Assembly: GCA_034509735.1 (NCBI GenBank) | Contig: JACGWO010000005.1 | Coordinates: forward strand, 23,740,383-23,804,382 | Direction: 5' to 3' | DNA: 64,000 nt | Origin: Sesamum alatum | Lineage: Eukaryota > Streptophyta > Magnoliopsida > Lamiales > Pedaliaceae | Part shown: positions 10,626 to 21,420 of the stretch, in pieces | Layout of the letters: every line of letters begins with the position of its first letter | Numbering within the stretch: position 1 is the stretch's first letter | Made by a program: the position numbers and the translations under genes | The notes under the pieces: generated by a model | Told to the model about the DNA's origin: nothing | Databases searched by the model: none | What the model saw: only the letters and a program-made list of their open reading frames with translations

Positions 10626-11054
10626 ATTGGTTTAAAATCACATGGTGGAATTTGCTATTTGTTTTTTCACATGGGGGTAATTTATTTATTTTCAATATCA
10701 CAGAGGGTAACTTGCATTAAATTCATATATTATTACAAGACTAAAATTGCAATTAATCTTTACAATTAGCTGAAACTGTGTTTTGGTGCCTCCATGATAT
10801 CGTTACACTTATTTTCTTTCTAGACCTTCGTATGATGGATAAAATCAAGTAAATTTAATCGTAGACGAAGTGTTTCCCCTGCTCAACTTAAGCATCTTCC
10901 ATTGTTTGTGTAATGTGTCGGATTCCAATATAGTCATCAAAATTCCGAGTCTACACCTACTCAATTCCCATTCATTCACAAATTCATAGAGCGAATTACA
11001 TTTCGATTCTATACTTTAGGTCATTTTGTAGTTGTGGTACCAAAGCCTAAAAAA
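10626..11054. other. Intergenic DNA
   Basis: No gene seen. The segment at about 10630-10730, with patterns such as CACATGGTGG, CACATGGGGG and CACAGAGGGT spaced 40-50 bp apart, resembles one terminal repeat of a MULE-type MITE, but I find no inverted partner nearby. Confidence 0.4.
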
Positions 11055-11859
11055 TGTGGTACAAAAAATGTGATCCACTCCAAGTTCATATTAATGTGCA
11101 TAAAAATAGGCTGGTGCAAAGAGGTCAAAACGGTCCAAAAGAAGTAAAGAATATTGCATGAACCCAAACGAATATAAGCTCAAAGTGCCCTCCAACGGGC
11201 CAAGTTCGAGAAGGGCCCAAGGTGGCCCCAAGAAGCCCAGTCTATATAGAGCCAACAGGGAGTCCGCCAGAAGGTCCGAGAAAATAAATTGATAAAAGAA
11301 AAAGCTGAACTGATGCAAATATGAGGAGACCCAAATACAAGAAGGCCTCACCAGCCACCCTCTCGGTACACGTGGCGCCTCTAGCCAAAAGTTTTCTATA
11401 AGCCCTAGAAGGTTGGTTTCATGTTGGGAGAAGAAGTCTCCTCAACCACCTTGCGAAAATTCGGGGGGATCCCCCAACCGCCCCACAAGAATCGTGAGTC
11501 TCCAACCACCAAGAGATAATCTTCCATCAAATGCAAGAGGGATCCCCCACACTAGGGACCTCCACAAAATTCGTGGAGGGTTCAGTCTTATCCAACCAAC
11601 TTGAGGTTGTTTATAAATAGAGAACTCCTCTTACGAGAGAGTGCAGGCTCAAACCTTCAACCTTATATATACATACTACAACTTTCACTTTTCATGCTCT
11701 CCAGTTGAAAGAAACATTTTACTTTCTTACTTAGACCTTTTCTTTATATCAACCTCTTAGTTGTATATGCAAAACAAGAAATAAGATTCTCATTTTAACT
11801 CTCTTAATTCTTTATATTTTACTTTATTATGTGGTACGCTAACTTTATCGAGCACCACA
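11055..11859 (+). repeat. Candidate solo LTR
   Basis: The segment begins TGTGGTAC and ends GAGCACCACA, giving the short inverted termini TGTGGT/ACCACA that LTRs have. It contains a good TATA box (TATAAATA, 11612-11619) about 250 bp before its end, followed by a plausible leader with CT-rich and TATATA stretches. A second TGTGGTACC lies 20 bp upstream, so the start is ambiguous. I see no clear target duplication and no internal element sequence. The alternative is a promoter-bearing intergenic region. Confidence 0.42.
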
Positions 11860-12326
11860 TTTTTTTATCCCATCACATGTAATCTCAAGGGATTAATGCG
11901 TTGAAACCCCACTTCATCCGTGTGTTTGTGCGCGTGCATGATTTTTTAATAGTCTAGATTAGTCGAGACACTTTGAATGTCAATAGTCTAGGATAAAAAA
12001 ATTTCAACAAAACGAGTGGTGGTAATGACTCAATTACATACTACAAAATAAGCTACTGCAGTCCAATAAACACCAATTTCGCACCGTTATACAAGAAACA
12101 CCCCCCACCCTCTTTGCCATCTTTTTCTGGCTATTCACCTCTCTCCTTCCCTACATTCTTCCTGCATATTCTTTTGCATCATATTTTTTCACAAAAACTA
12201 ACTAATCAAGAAGCCCAAAACATAAAATGAATTAATCCCTTTTCAGATCCTAGAGTTTTGCCCTTTTCTCTCTAGTGATCTGAACCAATCTCCTCATCCC
12301 ATTGATTCAACACAAAATCAAAGAAA
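11860..12326 (+). promoter_or_regulatory. Upstream region and probable 5' UTR of tetraspanin gene
   Basis: There is no coding sequence here. A pyrimidine-rich stretch at about 12100-12165 (CACCCCCCACCC, CTCTCTCCTTCCC) is typical of plant 5' leaders. No strong TATA box is obvious; TTATACAAG at about 12086 is the nearest weak match. The start of transcription cannot be placed from sequence alone. Confidence 0.4.
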
Positions 12327-14479
12327 ATGGTCCGTATAAGCAATGGGATTATCACATTGCTTAATCTTTTGACCCTCGTGGTTGGATTTGCTGCGCTTCT
12401 TATGTCCGCGTGGTTGTACATAAAAATCGAAACGCCATGCGAGAGGAACTTGAGAATGCCGTTTCTGATCATGGGCGGTGCCCTGCTCGGCGTTTCCATG
12501 TTGGGGCTTCTGGGCTCGTGCTGCCGACTAAACTTCTTCATGTGGCTCTATCTTATAACGCTGTTCGTGCTCATGTTAGGGTTGACGGTGTTCACCATTT
12601 TTGTAATCATCGTAACGAATAAAGAGGTCGGGCGAGAGCTGTCGGGGAAAGGATTGGGGGAGCGGAAGCTGGGGGATTACTCGCATTGGCTGCAGAATTA
12701 TGTGGTTAATGCAGAAAACTGGGATAAGATTAGGGTCTGTTTTGGTCAGATCAAATTGTGTTCATTTGAGGCTGGCAAGGATCATAATCACTACAGTAAA
12801 TATATGGCTTCCATGCAGGTAATTTAAGGCTTTTTTGTTCTTTTTTCTATTAAGGTTGGGTTTTTTTTGTTTTTGGATGTTAGTTTGTTGCATGTTGCAG
12901 AGATGATGAGGAAATCTCAATTCGATATTGAAAAGTTTTAGGGTTAATTTTGGCATTTGTGGTTAGTTGTTTTCTGATAAGTAATGGATCAAATTTGGAA
13001 TATATAATTAAGGATATAGCGTAACAAATTTGTAAAGGAAGTAAAAATAAATTGAGTTACTATTATTTACATGAATTTAAGGAAATATAGTGAGGTAAAA
13101 AGAATATTAAGATATGAAATGGTTACAGAAATTGAAAGTTGAGAAATTAATAGGTTTTTAAGAATTAGGAATGTCCATGAACCAAGAACAATAACTTGTC
13201 TGTGTTATTAGTCACACCTAGCTAGGAAAATCCCTTCTGGCTTCTGTAAATTTAAAAAATTACAGTGAGGAGACCAGATGTGAAAAGTTGAAAGTAGATC
13301 AGAAACAATGAAAGAAAATGCTAACGAGGCGTTACTCGACTGGTAAGATTAAGGCTTCATAACTAAAAGGTTATAATTTATATTTTGAGAGGTGAATATA
13401 TAATTTATTAGTTATAAAAGATATTAAACTCATAATTTTGTTTATATTTTTATTATTGAATCATTAGCATATGATTATATTTTTCAAAAAAAGATTATAA
13501 TACTTATTTTAATTGAAGAGGGAACAATTTAATTTGTTATTTGTAACACATTTCTAAATTTAACTGATAATCTTAAACAAAATATTTAATGCTTAAAATT
13601 GGTCAGTTTTTGCATTTCTTATTTAATAATTATTATGTTTATTGATTTTGTATTGGGATAAATTAAGTAAAACATAATATATAAAAGATTCAATATTAAA
13701 ATAAAATTCATAACAAAGTCCCTTATTTTTTATTTTTTATAAGAAATTTCACTTTAATAAAATTAATCGTGTTTTATTTTTAATGTCTATTTGATATTTT
13801 TTTTTATATTTTACTTTGTATTTGTTATATCATTTGTGAAATGTTATATTTTGAATGTTTATTTTTGCATTGGATTGGATAAGTGGTCATTGCCATTTGA
13901 CTTAATTGGTGGAGAGTGAACTTAATTTTTTCAATGGCTGGTATTATAAACTTTTGATTTGTAATATTCTCAGTAATTTGTGATGCTTTATTGCTTTTAT
14001 AATTTTATAATTTTTTTGAGAATTTTTTAAGCATTGTATAACATATTTATTTCGTATCGCTCGATAATATCCCGATATACCGTGATCGGTATGGAACAAT
14101 ACCCGACGATATCGCGACTTTAACCATGAGACTAACCAAAAGGAAATTATGCATGCAGTCGAGTTGCTGCAAGCCACCAAGTGTGTGCGGGCTAGTGTTC
14201 GTGAACTCAACGACTTGGAACATGCCGGCAAAGGGTCCGGCAGATCCCAACCCAGACTGCACAACATGGAGCAATGAGCAGACAGAGCTGTGCTACAACT
14301 GCGAGTCGTGCAAGGTCGAAGCTCTTGAGGAAATTAAAAAAGAATGGAAGATATTGTCACTCGCAAACACATGCATTCTCCTTCTCGTTGGCATCATTTA
14401 CTCCATCAGTTGTTGTGCTCTCAGGAACAATCAGAGCCAAGGATACCAAAAATACAAAGACTATGCTAAGTATGCTTGA
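12327..14479 (+). CDS. Tetraspanin, two exons (12327-12818, 14159-14479)
   Basis: The spliced protein is 270 residues, the usual plant tetraspanin length. It has TM1 (about 8-32), TM2 (45-65), TM3 (70-97), a large outer loop (about 98-228) and TM4 (229-251) with a short cytosolic tail. The loop has the plant arrangement of cysteines, with a CCKPP motif at 167-171, VC at 173-174 and the ELCYNCESC block. The usual GCCK reads SCCK. The ATG at 12327 gives MVRISN, typical of the family. Exon 1 ends SMQ with donor CAG|GTAATT; exon 2 starts after GCATGCAG in phase 0, where plant tetraspanin genes commonly have their single intron. Tetraspanins organise membrane microdomains and mark plant extracellular vesicles. 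The clade (TET7/8-like or TET11/12-like) is not resolved. The frame is intact and the gene may be active. Confidence 0.93.
12819..14158 (+). other. Tetraspanin intron (1340 bp)
   Basis: A GT-AG intron with donor CAG|GTAATT at 12819 and acceptor TGCATGCAG ending at 14158. It is strongly AT-rich and holds no coding domain. The last 110 bp contain a conspicuously GC-richer patch (14055-14120, with CGATAT repeated), unlike the rest of the intron. The acceptor lacks a long pyrimidine tract, but the only in-frame continuation that restores the CCKPP motif starts here. Confidence 0.85.
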
Positions 14480-14519
14480 CCTTCGCATACATGTAATTAT
14501 TGCTCTTAATTACGTACCA

Positions 14520-15095
14520 AAAGAGAATTCATTTTTTTGTCCTGTAACTATTAGATCATGATTTGATGTTTTTTTTATTTTTTAATTTTTTAAGGTAGTA
14601 TTTTGATCCGATATCTTTATGATTTTCGTGATTTTATCGTTAGAATTCATTCTTCTCGCCGTAAAAGTACATGTACATCTCACGTGATCCTTTAAATTTC
14701 AGCCTAATATTTCAATTGGCTTATTTTTGCTAGTATTTTTGTCATTTAACTTTCTAGGATGGCATTTTGATCGTGCATCTTTTTAATTTTTGCGATTCAG
14801 TCTTGTTTTTCGCCGGAGATCACCCTTCTCGTCGGAAAAATGTATGTGCATCTCACGTGACTCTTTAAAATTTGAGATACTGTTCCTATTAGCTCATTTT
14901 TGTCCTTTAACTTTCTACAATAGCATTTTGGTTCTACATCTTGTTAATTTTTGTGATTTTCAATCTTGCTTTTCGTCAAAGTTCACCCGTCTCGCTGATT
15001 GATGTAAACTTCGGCAGGAAAAAAGATTAGAATCGTAAAATAAAAAAATATGTAGAACCAAAATATTACCCTATATAATTAAAGTACGAGAACGC
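14520..15095. repeat. Fold-back element with three direct units and one inverted unit
   Basis: Three diverged direct units contain TTTTTGTC..TTAACTTTCTA..ATGGCATTTTGATC-like sequence followed by a CTCACGTGA box. The TTTTGAT core recurs at about 14601, 14765 and 14927, a period of about 163 bp. A reverse-complement copy of the unit's start lies at about 15018-15095 (GTAGAACCAAAATATTACC). Terminal inverted copies plus an internal array suggest a MITE with internal duplication. Target duplications were not identified. Confidence 0.6.
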
Positions 15096-15273
15096 CACAT
15101 GACTTAAGGTTAACCAAAACTACATTTAATCCAAACGCAAATAGGCACAACACTTTTTCATATTATTATTTTGACCTATTACATTTAACTCCCATGTAAT
15201 TGACTTGTAATCATTAATTTTCACGTTTGTTTGTTTTAGGTGTTTGACATGAAAGAGGAGAGGAGAAAAAGAT

Positions 15274-15570
15274 GGCAAAATTACATTTTTAGTACTATAG
15301 ATTAGGGGTCGACATATTTAGTCGCATGCTTTCTAGGATTACCAATTTAGTTCTAAAATTGGAATTTTTTGACACATTTGGTCCCAAACGTCCTTTTGCC
15401 GAAAAAAGCTAACGTGTAATTTAGTCCCATAGGTTAGAGGGTCGACACATTTAGTCCCATCACATCTGTCAAAAAAATCTCAATTTTGGGACTAAATTGA
15501 TAATCTTAGAAAGCATGGGACTAAATGTGTCGATCCCCCTAGCCTATGGCACCAAAAGTATAATTTTTTC
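15274..15570. mobile_element. Mutator-type MITE with 9-bp target duplication
   Basis: A 297-bp fold-back element. The left arm (from GGCAAAATTACATTTTTAG) and the right arm pair over about 110 bp, including GTCCCATGCTTTCTA-like and CAATTTAGT blocks. It is bounded by perfect 9-bp direct repeats GAAAAAGAT at 15265-15273 and 15571-15579. A 9-bp duplication is characteristic of the Mutator superfamily. It encodes nothing and would need transposase in trans. Confidence 0.82.
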
Positions 15571-15608
15571 GAAAAAGATAGAGGAAGAAGTATTTATCAG
15601 GTAGTAAT

Positions 15609-17535
15609 TGAAAGCCTCGGGAAGGTGTGTGGATTGTCCCGGGAGGAGTGCGAATGCGAAAGCGCGATATAAAATAAAATACGGATTGAAAACATGCTCA
15701 TACATAATTGTAAATAACACGTTCAAGGGGTGTTCTCTTGAACCTCCCGGGCATTCAGTGTATCTCATGACTAAATAAAACGTGCAAATCATGGAGGCCA
15801 TAGGGTAGGAAAATGGAAGACATAAAAAAGGAACCTATCTAGTTGTAGTTTTATCTTCAAACCGCTATTCGCGTTGTTTCCCGTTTTGTACCAAGATCTC
15901 GAACAAGAGACCCTCTAAATCGTACACGCAATCCGCCCACGTATCTTGATCCTTGTGCTAGCAAAAAATCAAGTGTATATTTTAGGGAGGACGGATCGAC
16001 CAAACGTTATGAGTTAATGTGATCAATCCTCCTTAAGGTTCACTTGTATGAAACAAGGAACCAAAACGTTTTCTTGGGAGAGGGGATGTGGACAAGAAAG
16101 AGAGGGAAAGTACCCGTGTGTGTGTGTGTGTGCACTTCTTGATCATCATCATCCTTCTAAAGTCTTAACCTAGGAGTATTTATAGAAGGGGAATCCTATT
16201 CCTCTTTAAACTCCAACTTTAGATGTTTGGTTTGACTAGAATTTTGACCTAGTCAAAGTCCTAGTCAAACTAGGCTTGGATTAGTCAAACCAATGTAGGC
16301 CCTTGATCTCTCATCTTTAATCTCATTCATCCATTTAATTATGAAATATTTCAATCCTATTTAAATAATCCATAGGGCTTTTAAATAAATAAAATAAATA
16401 ATAATATTTATTTTAAGCCCACTTAATTTATTCCAATAAATCTAATTTATTTATTAGTTAATTCATCTTAATCTAATTAAAGGAATCAACATCCCAAGAA
16501 AGGAAAGGGAACCAATTAAATCTAATTTAAATCGTTCAACCTCTCTAAATTAATTCCAAATTAAATACCTTTGATGCGTGCGGATAGTGTGTGACTCTTT
16601 AGATTCACCCTCAGCTAGACTTGGCTAAATTCCTAACCATCTCATGATAGGAATTCGTCTGTCACCATGGGTAGTCGTCTAGCAATGTTCCATGGCACTA
16701 GAGACTAGGTGAATACTAATGGTGTGAACATTTAGGCTCTTTAATACGTTTATCCTTCCACCTACAATCTTATTACTTAGAGTCTAGGGCATGGAACTGT
16801 AGGTACCCATTCTTGACCTAAGCTTTGCCTCATCCATACTAAACATCACATGGGTCTTACCCATTTGTTCAATTACTATAGCCACAGATTTATCAGGGAC
16901 GAGTCTAAAAGTAAAGTGAGATATTACTGTCAGCCTTCTGACAGGAGATGGATTCTCTCTTAGGACCTACTGTCATGCTACACATTTTGATTGCACCTAG
17001 ATAGGGCTTATGACAACTGAGTTACTCGACTTGGTAGCCTTTCGCTATACCTAAGATACAGACACGGTGTGTAGGTGATCTCAGTAATCCCTCAAGTCCA
17101 AGGATCAATTCGTACTGTTGGAACCAGGAATACAAGTCATACCTGACTGACCCTACTCAAGGTCTTCCATATGACGATTCCCACGAGTCACCTCAGTCAG
17201 CAACCACCTAGCTTGTTGACCACTAATATTGCATGGACGAGCCTCGTCTTGTCGATGAAACACGACTGCAAATGCTTAGTGCAAGTCTCACACGGATTCT
17301 CGATACCCTATCTCGAGATTCCTTGACTTGGAGTATTTCAGACCGATCCGGAGAAATTGATTTCATGAACCACCATCTAATGCGCAATCCCAATTTCCCG
17401 AAATGTGTTTTCGATTTGTGGGCTTTTCTTGTGCAGTGAACAGTTAATGTAAAGCAGTAAGTGAACACAAACAATGTATTAAGCTAAATGAATATCACTT
17501 TCTTATTCATTGCAATTTATTAAAACACTGACATA
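15609..17535 (-). repeat. Copia-like 2-kb LTR, minus orientation, start truncated
   Basis: On the minus strand this aligns throughout with the LTRs at 31906-33902 and 55693-57862. Shared blocks include TCCAAGTCAAGGAATC, a CTAGTGCCATGGA(C)-type block, GACTAGGTCAAA repeats, GAGATACAC(C/T)GAA(C/T)GCCCGGGA and the terminal CGCGCTT(C/T)CGCATTCGC. Its 3' end is at 15609, reading ...GGCTTTCA. The first 60 bp or so, including TGTTAG, are missing where MULE intron sequence begins at about 17536. It also contains a (GT)n tract at about 16117-16131. There is no coding capacity. Confidence 0.78.
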
Positions 17536-17942
17536 ATACTCTATTTAGTGTGTGTATATGCATATTATTGTATCAGCCATTTCAATATACTATCAAAGGG
17601 TGTTTGTTATATTATTATTGTAACAAGTGTTTAATTGTAATGTTTTGGAAAAATAAAATGATGTATATGTAATGGTTTATTTGAAACATGGGTGTCATTG
17701 TGATAAAGTAACATAGATCATACTATTTTGATGTTGGGCTTGATTGAAACCATCAATGAATTAATGCCTACAGCCATCACAGAAAATGTTGCAGACATTA
17801 TATGCCAACTTATGATAAACTTTATGAAGAGCTTTGGTGAAGAAGTTGTTCTGGGTTGTAGCCATGTCTTTACAATCCAACAAGTTTTAATCAAGCAATG
17901 AACATGTTGAGAGAGATCAAAGCTGTTGTAGGGTTCGATCAA
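17536..17942 (+). pseudogene. MULE transposase fragment: intron end and one exon
   Basis: The sequence aligns with 50767-51185 (same strand) and with 27663-28060 (opposite strand). After intron-like DNA the exon starts near 17734 and encodes a damaged version of GLIETINDV..., LYANL and RALVKKLFWVVA, the stretch after the first catalytic region of MuDR-type transposases. Frameshifts are present and everything before the intron is absent. It ends where the nested LTR begins (AAGGATAGCG). Confidence 0.72.
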
Positions 17943-20390
17943 GGATAGCGAAAATTTGAAATTTTAATCCATAACTAATGCATGCACAATAATTATACAT
18001 CAAACCTTTGCCCAATTGTTTTAACGGGGTCATGTGCGAGACACAAAATACAAGCGAAAGAGTTCAATTAATTAATACCTTTCACACTCCCACTGATGTA
18101 GATGCTATTGAAATACTTCAAAGTGTTATCCCACCACGAGCACAACTGTGTTCAATTTGAAGAGTTCCATGCGTTGCGACTCTAACAGTATCCACACTTT
18201 AAATGCCCACTATCATTTGAATCTATACTAGTAGTCTCAAACCCTAACTCCTAAATTCTCATAGAGGGGCGCCTAATACAATCTAATTGTAAATATTATT
18301 TGGTGTAGAATTCCATCTTCTATTCTATCAAATTAGAACAAGATGGAAATTTAGTTTTGCGGAAACATAAACCCCTACAAAAAAATAGTTTGAGAAAGTA
18401 AAAGGAGGAAAAGGGGGTAAGTTTTCTAGTAAAATTACTTGTTATGGCCAATCATATTCCGTTACTATGTATAGGGATGGAATCCTTCATCTAGAAAGAA
18501 TTTAATGTGTGGTGGAATTTGAATTAGAATCCTACTTTAGTTCAAACTCCTTTAGTTAATGACTAAGATTTGGAGAAATAACATTTGTGGTCCCATAAGT
18601 TAAACCCTTATCACTTTTGGTCCCATTCGTTATGGGTTTAACACTTTTGCTCCCGTAACTTACAAAAACTCGCATTTTTTGTCCTCATCCACTTTTCCGT
18701 CTGCTTTTTAAGTATTTTTGGCTGGAAAGAAAATTCAATCTTTGTTAGAGAAGAGATAAATCCCCTTTTCTTGCCTAATTTCCTTCAGAATGTGTTTTCC
18801 CCCCCTCAAAATAGTAATATTTCCCCTCCCCGTCAAAGTGTTGCCAAATTGAAAAACCCGCCAATTTTTCTCTAGCCAAAAGTACTTAACGACGACGTAT
18901 TGGGCATGTGGTGACACTATTAAAAAAATAAATGAAAAAGTGGATGAGTACCAAAAGTGCAAATTTTTGTTAGTTACGGGACCAAAAGTGCCAATTCTGT
19001 CACGAATAGGACCAAAAATAACACGGGCCTAACTTATGGGACAAAAAAAGTTATTTCCCCATTTAGAATTTAATTTCCACGATAAATTAATTCTCCGTCC
19101 TTTTTCACTTCAGTTTAATTGCAAATATATTTTCTTGTCATACACAAAAATATCTAGGGTTTGATCCATGGAATAATTATATCCAATTAAATTCTTCCAA
19201 TGAAATTCCACATTCCATCAATTAATATATGTCTCGCAAAAATTAAATAAAAACCAATTTAATTGATCATATAAATTAATTTTACTTTTTTTTTTTCCTT
19301 CTGAGCTTTTCTAATCAAATCAGACAGGTATCATTTTAGTCCAATTAAACATCTCTACGCAATTAATCCCATTAAATTAATTGAGTTAATAAATAACTAA
19401 CTGTTTTAGTTAAGTAATTTTCGATACTGTTTAATTCAACCTTTGAATTAAGTTGCTCAGTGACTTGAATTAATCTAATTAACTCAAGAAATAATTCAAC
19501 CATTGATAGTTATGAGCTCACATCTATTGTGACTTGTCAAATTTAATTAATCATATCCATTAAATTATTTTGGATTTAACGACTTAATTCCAAAAATCCA
19601 TTAATAATTGTTGGCATCTAGAAACAGTCCATGAAGGCCTATCTCTAAGTGAAGGTGGCGAACATTTAGACAACGAGTGTCATGCAAGTAAAGTCCTTCA
19701 TCAATTATCTCCTGATTGAGTAATGCATGGATTGTGAGTCAAAACCTTTGACTCAGTAACTATGCATTAATTCCTTCCTTTTCTTGATTGACAACCTAGG
19801 AAACCCTATGCCTAGTTGTCGTCCCGCCTTGACCAAGGACTTGCTAACCAAGAAAGAGTAAAGAGCATAAGACATCTCCTACTCATCACGGTAGGTTGAT
19901 GAATCATTGACGTTCCACTCATTGGGCTTCATATTATATAAGCTTGTACCGAAGTATTCCTTTTAGGATCACCTCAATGACCAGGGAATGAATCAAAGCA
20001 CAAGGAACCTAATAGAAAACCCACAATGGTGCTTCAAGTCTATGGACTAATCTTGCACTATCGCATTAAGAAATTCTTAATTTGACATTTTTACTACAAT
20101 AAAGGATTTCTCATGGCGTCGTTCAGTGAACTTCTCCCTAACAAGCACCCTCACACACACATTAGTTTTCCTACATCATATTAGAATTGGTGACCATCAA
20201 TACAATTATTGGCCCATTATGTGTTGGGGTAGTGATCGGGGTGCCATCTAGGCTCTCAGAAGCTAGATAAGAAGCATACTTTAATACCTCGTCGCATAAC
20301 AATCTTATTTGTTTCACATCAATAAACCTTAGGCGCATTCTTCATTCACACTTGTGCTCAATTATATATCTAGATGATAAGAATAAAGTC
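17943..20390 (-). repeat. Nested LTR-like repeat B, copy in composite A
   Basis: The start AAGGATAGCGAAAATTTG matches the junction at 51186 (TGGCAAGG) and, reversed, at 27662. Homology with 51186-53008 runs across GGGGCGCCTAA, AAAGTAAAAGGAGGAAAAGG, the inserted MITE and the GCATC(C/T)AGAAACA block. It has LTR-like character but no reading frame, and is probably oriented to the minus strand because the conserved terminal sequence reads ...GCTATCCTTGCCA there. The right limit is uncertain: a further 640 bp (19760-20395) is absent from the copy at 52.9-53.0 kb. Confidence 0.6.
18571..19060. mobile_element. Mutator-type MITE family M1, copy 1
   Basis: A 490-bp fold-back element with arms pairing GGAGAAATAACATTTGTGG with GGGGAAATAACTTTTTTTGT (right arm, reverse complement) and internal GTCCCATAAGTTA and GGGACCAAAAGTG blocks. 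It is flanked by 9-bp near repeats ACTAAGATT and ATTTAGAAT. Copies 43978-44470 and 51822-52312 sit at the same place in the same host repeat, so one insertion was later duplicated along with its host. Confidence 0.75.
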
Positions 20391-21034
20391 CCTTGGCCAT
20401 ACATGACTATTTGGTCACACGTATAATGGTTGACACCTCCCACAATTATCTTTTCAAAACTCAAGGAAAAAGAATAGGCCCCCATCTATTAGCCCAATAG
20501 GCACAAGTCTTGCTGGCCTAAAAACGAAAGGTGATAAGATTATTTTATCAAAAGTAGGGTAATGTGGCAAGATCCGAAAACAAGGCCCTATCAGCAAGCT
20601 TACTCATTTGATATTAGGGATGATACATCATATAGATTCGACAATGATACATCATATAGATTCGACACGTCAAGGGCTATGTCACCATACAAGATTTTCC
20701 ACTAACTCTTCCTATATCAGCGGGACTAGCCGAATTAATCGACTAGTATCCATGTTTTCGGGTTGACTAAGCAATGACTGTCGAAATGGTCATAACTCGT
20801 AGAAGATAAATTCGAATCAGATTTGGATACTCTTGATAGTTAGCTAACATCTTGAAGTTTCTACTGATATGCAGCTTGCCTTAATTAACTCCCGAGTTTT
20901 GCTCTAATTCCTACTGAATTGAGGTCTTGTTGCAATCAAAGAGGTAACTTAAGATATTAACACTCAATACACTCTTCACTCTCGAAAAAAACAAGGATAC
21001 AAGTTTCTAGCTTACTCACTACACTCCACAAGCT
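20391..21034 (+). repeat. Nested LTR-like repeat E, partial copy
   Basis: This matches 53009-53625 in the same orientation, from ATACATGACTATTTGGTCACAC to CACTACACTCCACAAGCT. The fuller copy continues into GCTTCCATTTTTATGTCC and a TAACTTAAGCATCAGAGTGC block typical of the transcribed end of LTRs. Here it is cut at 21034. There is a small tandem duplication at 20625-20667 (TACATCATATAGATTCGACA twice). Confidence 0.6.
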
Positions 21035-21420
21035 GGGAACTGATCGCAATTCCGTGCCCTAGACATTGATCGGAAGATTGGCTTGATGGAAGGACTGTAT
21101 TTGCATGGAACTCATTACATACAAGTTCACGAAAATTCACCTAATATCTAGTGCCATGAGCCACTACTAGGTGGCCACCCATGTGCAATGGGTACTCTTG
21201 GATTTAATCTATGCAACATTATTTGCCAATTATATTGTATACGATGCAAGCCCAAGTCTAGCTGAGTAATGAACCTATAGGGTCACACACAAATCCATGA
21301 TAAAATTTTAGAATTAATTGATATGATTAATTATGGAGAAAATGTCAATTAATTTAAGGATTTAAATTAATTGATACATTTGGATAAACTAGTCAGAAAC
21401 ACGTGTGTTGCATGTGATTC
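21035..21420 (+). repeat. Fragment of a copia-like LTR
   Basis: The stretch aligns with 56530-56800 and 32700-32930: GTGCCCTAGAC, GATGGAAGGAC, CATGGAACTC, ATCTAGTGCCATG, TGGCCACCC, CAAGTCTAGCTGA and TCACACAC occur in order. It is therefore a piece of the same 2-kb LTR superfamily, cut on both sides. The CACCTAATATCTAGTGCC block marks the most conserved part. Confidence 0.62.

Noticed and set aside
11600..11860. Endogenous pararetrovirus promoter, suggested by TATAAATAG and the following leader
   Set aside because: No caulimovirid coding sequence is nearby, and the TGTGGT/ACCACA ends fit an LTR better.
14790..15002. Open frame of 70 codons downstream of the tetraspanin
   Set aside because: It lies within the 163-bp repeat units of a fold-back element; not conserved between units.
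17233..17439. Plus-strand frame MDEPRLVDETRLQ...
   Set aside because: It falls inside an LTR that aligns with two non-coding copies; the frame is not kept in them.
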